Origin: Mesorhizobium sp. 65-26
GTDB lineage: Bacteria > Pseudomonadota > Alphaproteobacteria > Rhizobiales > Rhizobiaceae
Assembly: GCA_001899205.1 (NCBI GenBank)
Contig: MKVL01000032.1
Coordinates: 116,897 to 180,896 of the forward strand
Direction: 5' to 3'
DNA: 64,000 bases
Every line of letters begins with the position of its first letter. Within the stretch, counting starts at the first letter, position 1. Made by a program: the position numbers and the translations under genes. Shown here piece after piece: positions 35,772 through 43,953 of the stretch. The notes beneath the pieces are model-generated. The model saw only the letters and a list, made by a program, of their open reading frames with translations, ran no database searches and was not told where the DNA came from.

Positions 35772-36062
35772 TTATCCGCCGTAGCGATGACCGCCGTCAC
35801 CACCACCATTGCCACCGCCATTCACGGCGAACTGCGACAGGCTGTTGAGAGCCAGCGCCTTGCAGGCCGTCGGAGCATTTGGATAGCGGTGCAGATAATC
35901 TTCGAGAGCTTCGATTGTGCCGATTTTGAGAGCCTGCTCGCAGGCCAGTTCGGCTTCCTTGACGGGGGCGACTTCGACCTGTGCCTGCGCCGTGTTTGAA
36001 AAAGCGACGCTGACGCCCAGAATACTCAGTCCACCCAACAGCAGCGATTGGATCTTACGCAT
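35772..36062 (-). CDS. Small secreted glycine-rich protein (96 aa)
   Basis: A 96-residue exported protein with a signal peptide (to about residue 28, NTAQAQ). The mature part has VKEAELACEQALKIGTIEALEDYLHRYPNAPTACKALALNSL, which resembles a short TPR-like helix pair (ALEDYLxxYP), and a glycine-rich C-terminus (NGGGNGGGDGGHRYGG). Two cysteines may form a disulphide in the periplasm. ATG 36062 has GAAAGGGGATTGTG upstream. No family is recognised beyond this. Confidence 0.7.
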   Translation of the reverse strand: MRKIQSLLLGGLSILGVSVAFSNTAQAQVEVAPVKEAELACEQALKIGTIEALEDYLHRYPNAPTACKALALNSLSQFAVNGGGNGGGDGGHRYGG

Positions 36063-36210
36063 CACAATCCCCTTTCACTACGTACCCCATAGCCTGTTGA
36101 TACTATTAAGCTGTTAGTAATTTGTCAACCATAACGGCCTTGAACGCGAGGCGGCGGCGGCGAATCAGGAAGATTAACCTTAAGCAGTGGCCGAGCCGCC
36201 GGGTGGGTGC

Positions 36211-38895
36211 TTAGTCGCTGGAAAGTCTCAGTTTTCGGAAGAAGGCGTTGGTCGGGAAGCCGTTGGACGATCCGGTGAAGCGCACGGCGATAACGATCGA
36301 GAGCGGCATCTTGCGCCGCACCCGGGACATCACCGCCAGAGTGCGAAACGTGAACTTGTCCCGGACGGTCGTCCAGCCGGTAAAGGCGATGGTCTGGGCG
36401 TCAACGTCGTGCCGCCAGTCTATGATCCGGTCAGGACGGGCGAGCGCCACGCAGAAATCGATTGCCGGCGCGTCGGAATGCGCGACCTCCACCACCGCTT
36501 CCAGCTTTCGGAAGAAGGGGGGAAACAGATTGTCGAGCGAAGCCGCCACCAGCCCTTCCACGTGCGGCCGCAAGAATATGCCGCCATCGCCCGGCGCAAC
36601 GAGAAGCAGCGGAAGCTCCGAAGCGCGAGGCGTGAGAAGCCTGGCTTTGGCCAGCGCGTCATGGTCGAGCGCGTGCCAGCCATCGTCCGGCTTCCACGGG
36701 GTTTGCCCGATCCCGGCCAGGTCTCCCCCAGACAAGCTCGCAGCCGTATCGCCGCGCCCCTTGGAACGCGCGATGGCGGCGAGTTTGTGCACGGCCACCT
36801 CGCTGTTCGGGTCGAGGTCGCACAGATCGAGATAGGCGCGATTGGCGGGGGTATATCTGAGATTCTCTCGCGCGCTCTCGACCTCCGAACGCGCCGTGTT
36901 CTGGGCGACAGTCAATTGGTGGATCTGTCGTGAGACGTCGGGTGGGGCAGACCCGAAGGCGTCGATCACGGGTCGGCGATTGTCGTACCAGTTGGATGTC
37001 CGGAACATGCTGTCCGGCTTCGAGCGGTACCAGTAGAGCGGCTTCGGAATTGGCCTGATCTTCAGCCCGGCAAGTGAGGCGCGCGCGAAGAACTCCCAAT
37101 CATGCATGGCATAACCCGGCTGCTCGCTGAAAAACCCGACCCTGGAAAAGACCGACCGCCGAACCATCGCGTTGGCGTCGCCATAGACGTTGTGGATCAG
37201 GCCAAGCGCATCGGGACCGCCGAGCGGCAGGTACTGGACGAGCCCGTCCGCGCGGTCCTGGGGAACGAAATCCTCGTAGAAAATCAGCTGGAAGGCGGTG
37301 CAGATGTCCGCGCCCGATGTCGCCATGGCGCGGACGAAATGGTCGACGGCCTCGGGGAAGAGCGCATTGTCATCGTCCACGAAGAGGATCAACGCGCCGC
37401 GCGCGGCGCGGGCGCCGGCATTGCGCGCGGCGCCTAGATGTTGGTGCGGCCGACGCAGGATCTTCCATCCGCGCTGGCGGAACGCCGGCTCCAGAGTGTC
37501 CAGCAGCCGGATCGCTTCCTGCTGGTCGCTTCCGTCGTCCACCAGCACCAGTTCCGGCCTGCTATAGGTCTGCGCCTCGACCGCGGCGATCGCTTGTCGC
37601 AAGCAGAGAGGCCGGTTGCGATGGGCCATGACGATCGAGACCAGCGGCGGCGCCACGGCCGCCCTGCGTCTCACCGTCTTTGTCGGCGATAGGGCGCGGC
37701 TATCCAGCCAGGCTTGCCGCCACTCGGAGGTCCGATCGACGGGCAGCGGGCGGGACGGCTTCTCGAGCTCCGCAAGGATGGCCTTCGCCAGCCGGCTGGC
37801 ATCCGGCTCGACCAGCTTCGGCTGCCTTGACCCCGCGTGCCACGCCTCGGCATTCGCGCCGGCATTGGTGGCCACGAAAGGAACGCCCGCGGCGATACAG
37901 GCGGCGACGGCGCTGCCGGTCGAGGCCGCAAGCGAGGGAATGACGGCCAACGCCCCGGCCCGCGCGACATGGTCGAGCTTTTCAGACAGCCCCATGGCAG
38001 GCAGGAACTTGAGTTTGAACGGCCAGTTCCCGGCCCGGCGCAGAAGCAGCCCGCCGCTATGTTCGCCCATGATCTTTCCGAAGGGAGCGAATGCCGCGAG
38101 GGTGAGGTCCGCCGGAGCCAATGGCGCAAGCAGGTCAAGTGCGTCGCAAAGCAGGCTCAGCCCATCATGAAACCGCGCGGAAGCGAACACGGTGAGCTCG
38201 CGCGCCTGTTCGCTTTCGAGCACCGGCCGCGCGGCGCCTCCAACAATGCCCGGCGACAGGGGCAAGACCGGCACGACCGTCGCCTTCCTTACCTTCCAGC
38301 CCTTGGCCAACATCCATTTGCGCAGCGCCGCGGAAGCACAGAGCAGGTTGTCCGCCCTCTCGGCGCAATATCGCTCCATATGGGCGATGGTGATCGCCTC
38401 GGTGCTCCCCATGAAGGCCTTGTCGGCTTCGTGTACCCATTCTTCCGTCGCGCATGCGAAGACGATGATAGGGGGCGCTGCGAAGGCGCCGGTCTCGACC
38501 GCCAGCAAGGTGAAGTACGCCAACCCTCCCTCGAGGGGCACGTAGACGAGATCGTGACGGGATTGTTCGAGATAGTGCAGCAGGGCGGCGGAGCGGCTCT
38601 CCGGTGATGCCAGCGACGGAAGCAATTGATCGGAGCGATCGAGAACCCGCAGATCGACTGAGGCGGCATCAAGCTCCCGCCGGCATGTTGCCACCTCTTC
38701 GACAGATGGCGCTTCCGGGCCGACGACCCACAGCAGGGTGACATCGTCGGCCTCGCTGGCGAGGAGCCTGGCCAGTTCGACCGGCGCCAGGGCGTCGCCG
38801 TCGGCGTCGAGGCCGACCGCCTGCGTCACGACGCAGATGCGGCGAGGCTCGCCCCGCGGCGTCGATGGCTTTTCCTGCTTGCTTTCGACGGCCAC
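36211..38895 (-). CDS. Three-part glycosyltransferase, 894 aa (paralogue of the 1100-aa enzyme)
   Basis: Same architecture as the protein at 31277. Residues ~15-385 are a GT4-like GT-B region (RRICVVTQAVGLDADGD, ELTVFASARFHDGLSLLCDALDLL). Residues ~413-620 are a GT2 domain (LVSIVMAHRNRPLCLRQAI, LVDDGSDQQEA, LILFVDDDNALFPEAVDHF near 508). The final ~135 residues (from LPLLLVAPGDGG near 758) are the shared C-terminal domain. The linker between the GT2 and C-terminal domains is about 190 residues shorter than in the paralogue. The GTG start at 38895 follows GGGAGGGGACC. It is divergent from the ClpP-like gene. Confidence 0.8.
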   Translation of the reverse strand: MAVESKQEKPSTPRGEPRRICVVTQAVGLDADGDALAPVELARLLASEADDVTLLWVVGPEAPSVEEVATCRRELDAASVDLRVLDRSDQLLPSLASPESRSAALLHYLEQSRHDLVYVPLEGGLAYFTLLAVETGAFAAPPIIVFACATEEWVHEADKAFMGSTEAITIAHMERYCAERADNLLCASAALRKWMLAKGWKVRKATVVPVLPLSPGIVGGAARPVLESEQARELTVFASARFHDGLSLLCDALDLLAPLAPADLTLAAFAPFGKIMGEHSGGLLLRRAGNWPFKLKFLPAMGLSEKLDHVARAGALAVIPSLAASTGSAVAACIAAGVPFVATNAGANAEAWHAGSRQPKLVEPDASRLAKAILAELEKPSRPLPVDRTSEWRQAWLDSRALSPTKTVRRRAAVAPPLVSIVMAHRNRPLCLRQAIAAVEAQTYSRPELVLVDDGSDQQEAIRLLDTLEPAFRQRGWKILRRPHQHLGAARNAGARAARGALILFVDDDNALFPEAVDHFVRAMATSGADICTAFQLIFYEDFVPQDRADGLVQYLPLGGPDALGLIHNVYGDANAMVRRSVFSRVGFFSEQPGYAMHDWEFFARASLAGLKIRPIPKPLYWYRSKPDSMFRTSNWYDNRRPVIDAFGSAPPDVSRQIHQLTVAQNTARSEVESARENLRYTPANRAYLDLCDLDPNSEVAVHKLAAIARSKGRGDTAASLSGGDLAGIGQTPWKPDDGWHALDHDALAKARLLTPRASELPLLLVAPGDGGIFLRPHVEGLVAASLDNLFPPFFRKLEAVVEVAHSDAPAIDFCVALARPDRIIDWRHDVDAQTIAFTGWTTVRDKFTFRTLAVMSRVRRKMPLSIVIAVRFTGSSNGFPTNAFFRKLRLSSD

Positions 38896-38996
38896 AGAAG
38901 GTCCCCTCCCGACCTCACCCCACCAGCAACGCCCGCTTGCTTGCCTGCCTCCACGTCGTGCCTGATTTACCTTTCAGTGATCATCCTTCTGCGTCA

Positions 38997-39008
38997 TTGG
39001 TAAACCAA
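38997..39008. promoter_or_regulatory. Palindrome TTGGTAAACCAA upstream of the ClpP-fold gene
   Basis: The 12-base inverted repeat lies 29 bases before a perfect TATAAT hexamer at 39037-39042. A close match (TTGGTTAACCAA) occurs at 40675-40686 ahead of the LTA-synthase-like gene. It may be a binding site for a regulator of the glycan locus. Confidence 0.45.
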
Positions 39009-39036
39009 AGCCAGCCGGCTCATTCAAAAAAACCTG

Positions 39037-39042
39037 TATAAT
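39037..39042 (+). promoter_or_regulatory. Candidate -10 element (TATAAT)
   Basis: A perfect TATAAT in an AT-rich stretch of an otherwise GC-rich region, 87 bases ahead of the ClpP-fold gene. No consensus -35 hexamer stands at the right spacing; the palindrome at 38997 may compensate through an activator. Confidence 0.4.
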
Positions 39043-39128
39043 CAATCGATTGTTACAAATTTATCGACACGGCACAACCAATCTTTACGCCTTCCAGCCA
39101 GTCATCGGCGACACAGCAGGAGGCGCAA

Positions 39129-39644
39129 ATGAAAACGATAGTGAAGTTTCTTGGTGCCCTCGGTTTGATGGGCGCGATGATCACGACGAGTTCGGCGGGG
39201 GAATTGCTGCGCCCGCGCATCAATCTCGGTTCGGCCAACGTCAAGACAATCAGCGGCGATCGCGGCGGCTATGTGATCGACTATGCCATCCGGGTGCTCA
39301 AGATGCGCCGAAGCGGCGGCGCAGTGCGCATCGACGGAGCGTGCGATTCAGCCTGCACGCTGTATCTGTCGATGCCCAGGAGCAAGGTCTGCGTCACGCA
39401 CAACGCGTCGTTCGGTTTTCACCTGCCGTATGGCGCCGGCGCCCGGGGGAACCAGGTCGCGGCGGAGTTCCTGATGAAGAACTATCCCGGCTGGGTCCGC
39501 GGCTGGATCGCCAGGCGCGGCGGCCTCAAGGGCTATATCGCGACCATGACCTACGCGGACGCAAGCCGCTTTCTTCCGACTTGCCCGTCCGCGCAGCGCT
39601 TGACCGTCGCAAATCTGAGCCCGGTGCGGGCGCACGGCGGCTGA
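39129..39644 (+). CDS. Periplasmic ClpP/crotonase-fold protein
   Basis: A 171-residue exported protein (signal to about residue 23, TTSSAGE) resembling the COG3904-type periplasmic ClpP-like group. SGDRGGYVIDYAIRVLKMRRSGGAVRIDGACDSACTLYLSMP is the family core, with a Ser following the DSAC motif in the position of the ClpP catalytic serine, and FGFHLPYG supplies the likely histidine. Cysteines (DSAC, VCVTH, FLPTC) may pair in the periplasm. Strong ribosome site GGAGGCGCAA before ATG 39129. A terminator follows. Peptidase activity is unproven. Confidence 0.68.
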   Translation: MKTIVKFLGALGLMGAMITTSSAGELLRPRINLGSANVKTISGDRGGYVIDYAIRVLKMRRSGGAVRIDGACDSACTLYLSMPRSKVCVTHNASFGFHLPYGAGARGNQVAAEFLMKNYPGWVRGWIARRGGLKGYIATMTYADASRFLPTCPSAQRLTVANLSPVRAHGG

Positions 39645-39673
39645 TCGTCGAGGCCAATGCTCGTTTAAGACAG

Positions 39674-39712
39674 GACGGCGGGCGCTCGATGGCGCCCACC
39701 GTCTTTCATTTG
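39674..39712 (+). terminator. Terminator after the ClpP-fold gene
   Basis: Near-perfect arms GACGGCGGGCGC (39674-39685) and GCGCCCACCGTC (39692-39703), followed by TTTCATTTG. It is 29 bases downstream of the stop codon. Confidence 0.82.
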
Positions 39713-39788
39713 CCTGCGGCGGGCAATTGATCCGCAAATTCATGCGTGTATTTTCAGGCTGCTACTCATCCCGTTGGGCGCGGCGCGA

Positions 39789-40529
39789 ATGAAGTCCTGC
39801 CAGAAATTCGTGCTGATCGCTTCGCCGAGAACAGGTTCTCAAGCGCTCAATCACCATCTCAACCAGTATGACGGGATGGTTATGCACGGCGAGATTTTCA
39901 ATCCGGAGTTTATCGGGCTGCGTCTCGACTATCATGAGAAGCTGAACCTGCCGCGCGAGCGTGTCGATTTGCGCGATGCCGAGCCGGATCGGTTCGTTGC
40001 GCGGATCTTCGATGACCCGTCGGCCAGCTTCGTCGGCTTTCACATCTTTCCTGACCAGACACGCCCGGCCGTTCTTCCTGTGCTCGAGGATGAAAGCGTC
40101 AAGAAGCTCTGGCTTACACGGAACCCGATCGCATCCTTCATCTCGCTTCTCGAGGCGGAGGCAACAGGCATATGGATGGTCCGCGCGTCAGACCCGCCAC
40201 CGCCCGACAACCCCCGCAAGAAAGTGTATTTCGATATCGACCGGTTCAATGCGCATCTTCGTGAGCTGAACCTGTACCGGGGCAAGATCAAATCCGTCCT
40301 GACCGAGACTTCGCAGCCCTATCTGCCGATCAACTACAGCGACATCTCGGACCCCCTCGTTGGCAACGCCATTATCGCCTATCTCGGCGGCAGCCAGCGC
40401 CTGGATCACTTCGAGACCGACATCATGAAGCCGCCCCAGCGGCCATTTGTCGAGCGTATCGAGAATTATTGGGAATTCGTGAGCTATTTCAGGGCTGTCT
40501 CCAAGGAAGAGTTGTACGCGTTCGGCTGA
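39789..40529 (+). CDS. Sulfotransferase family protein
   Basis: A 246-residue PAPS-dependent sulfotransferase-like protein. The 5-prime phosphosulfate loop is LIASPRTGSQALNHHL near residue 10, and the 3-prime phosphate-binding region is KLWLTRNPIASFISLLEAE near residue 103. LPINYSDISDP in the later part resembles the Stf0-like group. Substrate is probably a carbohydrate on the cell surface given the glycosyltransferases beside it; this is inference. ATG 39789 is used because a TTG five codons upstream lacks a ribosome site. It is followed by an AT-rich 291-base gap. Confidence 0.8.
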   Translation: MKSCQKFVLIASPRTGSQALNHHLNQYDGMVMHGEIFNPEFIGLRLDYHEKLNLPRERVDLRDAEPDRFVARIFDDPSASFVGFHIFPDQTRPAVLPVLEDESVKKLWLTRNPIASFISLLEAEATGIWMVRASDPPPPDNPRKKVYFDIDRFNAHLRELNLYRGKIKSVLTETSQPYLPINYSDISDPLVGNAIIAYLGGSQRLDHFETDIMKPPQRPFVERIENYWEFVSYFRAVSKEELYAFG

Positions 40530-40674
40530 CTTACAGGTCGTGTGGCCCGTTCCGATTGAAATTGGCGACGCCTCCCCGGATCATCGTCCAAGGCTCTGAA
40601 ATTCGCCGGCTTTCCATTTTTTCGTTGTCCGCCTTGTCTCGCACCAGCGGCCAAACCGGTTGTTTTTCAACACG

Positions 40675-40686
40675 TTGGTTAACCAA
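40675..40686. promoter_or_regulatory. Palindrome TTGGTTAACCAA ahead of the LTA-synthase-like gene
   Basis: A perfect 12-base palindrome in the AT-rich 291-base gap between the sulfotransferase and LTA-synthase-like genes. It differs by one base from TTGGTAAACCAA at 38997-39008. I found no promoter hexamers that I would assign in this gap. Confidence 0.4.
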
Positions 40687-40820
40687 TTCTGAAGAGACAA
40701 GGTTAATTCACGCTTGATTTTATTGACTCTTTTTAGACCGAGTCCGATTCTGCTTGCGGGGGTCTGATCGCAACCGGCCGATGTCGAGCCGATAGCGCAA
40801 TCTGACGGCGGGTAGTTGTT

Positions 40821-43298
40821 ATGAGTATCGGCGGCAGCAAGGCTTCAGTGAGCCGGCGCAAGGACAGCCCGGCGAAAGCGAAAAGACTATCGCGAGACCG
40901 CTTCCGCCGCATGTCGCTGCGGATCATTTGCACCAGCCTGCTGGCATGGCTTCTCCTCGGCGTCTATCGGGGTGTCATCCTCGACCCGCAAACGACGTTC
41001 CAGGGCATGGTGGCGACCATCCCCAGGGGGTTGGCCGCAAGCTACTACGACCTCGTTCTCATCGCCTCGGTGACGGTGGCGACGCTCGTCCTGCTATTTC
41101 TGTCAAAGGCCAGTCGCATCGCGTCCTTCGCGATCTTCCTGCTCTTCCAACTGTTCATCCTCATCTCGCTGGGATGGGGCTTCGCCAACATCAACCTCGT
41201 CAAGATGCTGGGCGAACCGTTCACCTTCCAGTGGCTCGTCTATGGCGACTTCCTGCAGAATGCCGATGCCAAGAACGCCATGGGCGACGCGGTCAATGTG
41301 CGGGACATCGCCATCCTGTGCGGTTCCATCATTCTGGTGCTTGTTCTTGGCTACGCCATTGCGCGACTATGCCTCAGGCTGGGAACGACCGGCCACAGGG
41401 CCTTCATGGCCTCGCTCGTGCTGTGCGTCGCTCTCGCCCTGGCAGGCACTGGCTATCACGTCCGAGCGGAAGCGCTGCCGGCTCCCAAGATCGAAAACCC
41501 GATCGTGTATTTCATTCAGTCGGCCTGGTTCAGCTCCACGCCGGTCATGTTGGCGATGGGCGGTGGCGCCGATGATCCCGATGTCGCCAGCGTCGGCGAG
41601 CGCCCGCCGGAAACATCAAGCTTCAAGGCGCAGACGCCGAACCCGATCAAGAACGTACTGATTTTCATGATGGAGTCCGTGCCGTCGAAATACATCGAGA
41701 CCTTTGGCGGCAAATATCCGGTCACGCCGAACATCACGAGCTATGCCGCTGATTCCATCCGCTTCGACAAGATATACGCGCACGCGCCGTCCACGCACTA
41801 CACGATCTTCTCCCTGCTGACCTCGATGTATAACGACATCTCATTTTACGGGATGACCAGCAGATATCCGTACCTGCCGTTGGATACGATCTCCAACACG
41901 CTTTCCAGGCACAACTTTCGGACAGGCTTTTTCTGGAGCGCGGATTCCCGCTTCCAGCGTGTGGATGAGTTCCTCCTCAACAAGGGGCTGGATGTGATCC
42001 AGGACTATCGGGGGCAGAAATGCGCCACCCCGACTTTCAAGCTCAGCACAGAGCAATGGAAGAACATGGACTACAACAGCGATCTCTGCACGGCGCAATC
42101 GATCAGCGACTGGATGAACAAGGACTCGGACAAGCCCTTCTTCGGCATCATGTTCACGGCGATGACCCATTATCCCTACATCACCAACAGCCCACTGTTC
42201 TCCAAGATGAAGCCCTCCGCCAGGGATCTCGGGCCCGAGCATTATGTCGATGACGAAAAGCTCAACGCTTATCTCAACGCCCTGAAGGTCGGCGATGCCG
42301 CGCTCGGCGAGATCCTTGAGACGCTGAAGCAATCCGGCAAGCTCGATTCGACGCTCGTCGTCATCCTGGGCGATCATGGCGAGGCGTTCGGGGAGCATGG
42401 CGACTACGTCCATGCGACCGCGATCTACGACGAGAACGTCCACATCCCGCTGATCATGATCAACAAGCACCTCTTCCATGACGAGGTCGCGCATCCGGTT
42501 GGCGGCATCATCGATATCGCGCCCACGATCATGGATATACTGGGGCTGCCGCTGCCGAACCAGTGGCAGGGGCGCAGCCTGTTCAGTGAGCAGCGGCCGA
42601 ACAAGACCTTCTTCTTCAACCCCTGGGCCGGCTCCCTGTTCGGCTATCGGGAGAACGACCAGAAGGTGATTTTCAACGCGACCACGGGCGCGGTCGAGAA
42701 GTACGACCTGAAGGCCGACCCCGACGAGAAGACGAACCTCTTCAAGGACGGAGAGAGCGATCGGACGGCGCTGCTGCAGCCGATCACCCAATGGGTGCAG
42801 TCGCAGAGGCGACGCATCGTCAACCTTGTCGCCGACAACGACAAGGACGCGGGACGCTGCACGGTGAAGGACATGGTGATTGAGGCGGCCGGCACTGATT
42901 ACCAGGGACCGCCGAGCTTCGACGTCTTTGCGGACGGAAAGCGCCTTGCCGAGATTGTCGTCGAGGGAAAGGAAAGCACGGCGTCGACGTCGGCCGAGCG
43001 TGTGTCCGAACTGTTGGAGGCGGCCGCGGACGCCAAGTCTTTCCGCGTGGACCTCAGCGGCGTCTCGGACCCGCGGACGATCGAGATCCGCTACACCAAC
43101 GACAAATTCGCGGGAGAAGGTCTGCCCGGCGATCGAAACCTTTTCATCAAGAGCATCAAGGTGAACGGACAGGTGGTGCCCAAGAGCAAACTGCATGTCG
43201 ACGAACAATCCCACGGCTTTACCGACGACAACGGCACCGCCATGTACTCCAATGGCTCGCTGTGGGTCAGCGGTCCTTTCATCGAAGGCTGCATGTAA
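40821..43298 (+). CDS. LTA-synthase-like sulfatase-fold transferase with C-terminal carbohydrate-binding-like domain
   Basis: An 825-residue membrane protein. About five helices occupy residues 33-208. A sulfatase-fold extracytoplasmic domain follows with FMMESVPSKYIE near 282 (metal-binding Glu), the likely nucleophile Thr in APSTHYTIFSLLTSMY near 322, and GDHGEAFGEHGDYVHA near 516. These are the landmarks of lipoteichoic-acid synthase and phosphoethanolamine/phosphoglycerol transferases. The final ~140 residues hold EIRYTNDKFAGEG and GDRNLFIKSIKVNG, wording typical of Ca-dependent CBM36/CBM60 modules. The enzyme probably decorates a surface glycan with a phospho-substituent; the CBM may hold that glycan. 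Donor unknown. Confidence 0.82.
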   Translation: MSIGGSKASVSRRKDSPAKAKRLSRDRFRRMSLRIICTSLLAWLLLGVYRGVILDPQTTFQGMVATIPRGLAASYYDLVLIASVTVATLVLLFLSKASRIASFAIFLLFQLFILISLGWGFANINLVKMLGEPFTFQWLVYGDFLQNADAKNAMGDAVNVRDIAILCGSIILVLVLGYAIARLCLRLGTTGHRAFMASLVLCVALALAGTGYHVRAEALPAPKIENPIVYFIQSAWFSSTPVMLAMGGGADDPDVASVGERPPETSSFKAQTPNPIKNVLIFMMESVPSKYIETFGGKYPVTPNITSYAADSIRFDKIYAHAPSTHYTIFSLLTSMYNDISFYGMTSRYPYLPLDTISNTLSRHNFRTGFFWSADSRFQRVDEFLLNKGLDVIQDYRGQKCATPTFKLSTEQWKNMDYNSDLCTAQSISDWMNKDSDKPFFGIMFTAMTHYPYITNSPLFSKMKPSARDLGPEHYVDDEKLNAYLNALKVGDAALGEILETLKQSGKLDSTLVVILGDHGEAFGEHGDYVHATAIYDENVHIPLIMINKHLFHDEVAHPVGGIIDIAPTIMDILGLPLPNQWQGRSLFSEQRPNKTFFFNPWAGSLFGYRENDQKVIFNATTGAVEKYDLKADPDEKTNLFKDGESDRTALLQPITQWVQSQRRRIVNLVADNDKDAGRCTVKDMVIEAAGTDYQGPPSFDVFADGKRLAEIVVEGKESTASTSAERVSELLEAAADAKSFRVDLSGVSDPRTIEIRYTNDKFAGEGLPGDRNLFIKSIKVNGQVVPKSKLHVDEQSHGFTDDNGTAMYSNGSLWVSGPFIEGCM

Positions 43299-43367
43299 GG
43301 CGGGCGTGAAACGGTCCGAGGGCGTCTGCCCGGAACGACGGTATTGGCGGCCTTCCCGGCTTCAGTT

Positions 43368-43922
43368 CTAAAGCCGAAACCTGTCTCGGATGAGCTCGGC
43401 GCATTCAAGGGCCGAGAGCCTGCTGGTATCGACCTCGAAATCGTAGCCGATGCCCCTGTGCACGCGTTCATATTGCCAGTGCGCCAGCCCCGCGAGACGA
43501 TCGCCCCGCCGCAGTTCGCGCGCCTCGAGCACTTCGAGCGGCGCGAACACGCCGACGACGTGGAACTCGAACGCCGCCAGCAGGCGGCGATAGTCCGGCA
43601 GCCCGCCGTCGCACAGCACCTCGTCCACGATCAGGTTGTTGCCCTCGCCGGCCATCGCGGCGACGGCGTGCCGCATGCCGGCAAGGACACGCGCGCCGAC
43701 AGGGCCGGTCCGGACCGCGACCGAGGGCTTGCCAGCCTCCTCGGACACTTCATAGCAAACCCCGTCCGGATGATCCTGTAACGGCTCCGGCAGCATTTCG
43801 ATGTACGTGTCCATCTGGACATGCAGGAAGGGTTCGCGCGCCAAGGACTGCAGCGCCGTCGCAATGGAGCTCTTGCCGGCGCTGCCGACCCCGTTGAGAA
43901 GCACGACCTTGGCTTTGCTCAT
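43368..43922 (-). CDS. Chloramphenicol-phosphotransferase-like kinase
   Basis: A 184-residue P-loop kinase resembling CPT (chloramphenicol 3-O-phosphotransferase-like) proteins. Walker A is LLNGVGSAGKSSIATALQ and the catalytic-base region is HVQMDTYIEMLP; LIVDEVLCDGGLPDYRRLL is the lid segment. The family includes kinases of small alcohols with many unknown substrates, so resistance is not implied. ATG 43922 follows GGAGGGGGCGG. It is 31 bases after the lytic transglycosylase gene and likely in the ispG operon. Confidence 0.72.
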   Translation of the reverse strand: MSKAKVVLLNGVGSAGKSSIATALQSLAREPFLHVQMDTYIEMLPEPLQDHPDGVCYEVSEEAGKPSVAVRTGPVGARVLAGMRHAVAAMAGEGNNLIVDEVLCDGGLPDYRRLLAAFEFHVVGVFAPLEVLEARELRRGDRLAGLAHWQYERVHRGIGYDFEVDTSRLSALECAELIRDRFRL

Positions 43923-43953
43923 CCGCCCCCTCCTCGGCCCCGGCCGATCCCCA

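Noticed and set aside
43368-43922. Antibiotic resistance gene (chloramphenicol phosphotransferase)
   Set aside because: The protein belongs to the CPT-like P-loop family, but most members do not confer resistance and it sits in an isoprenoid/peptidoglycan operon.
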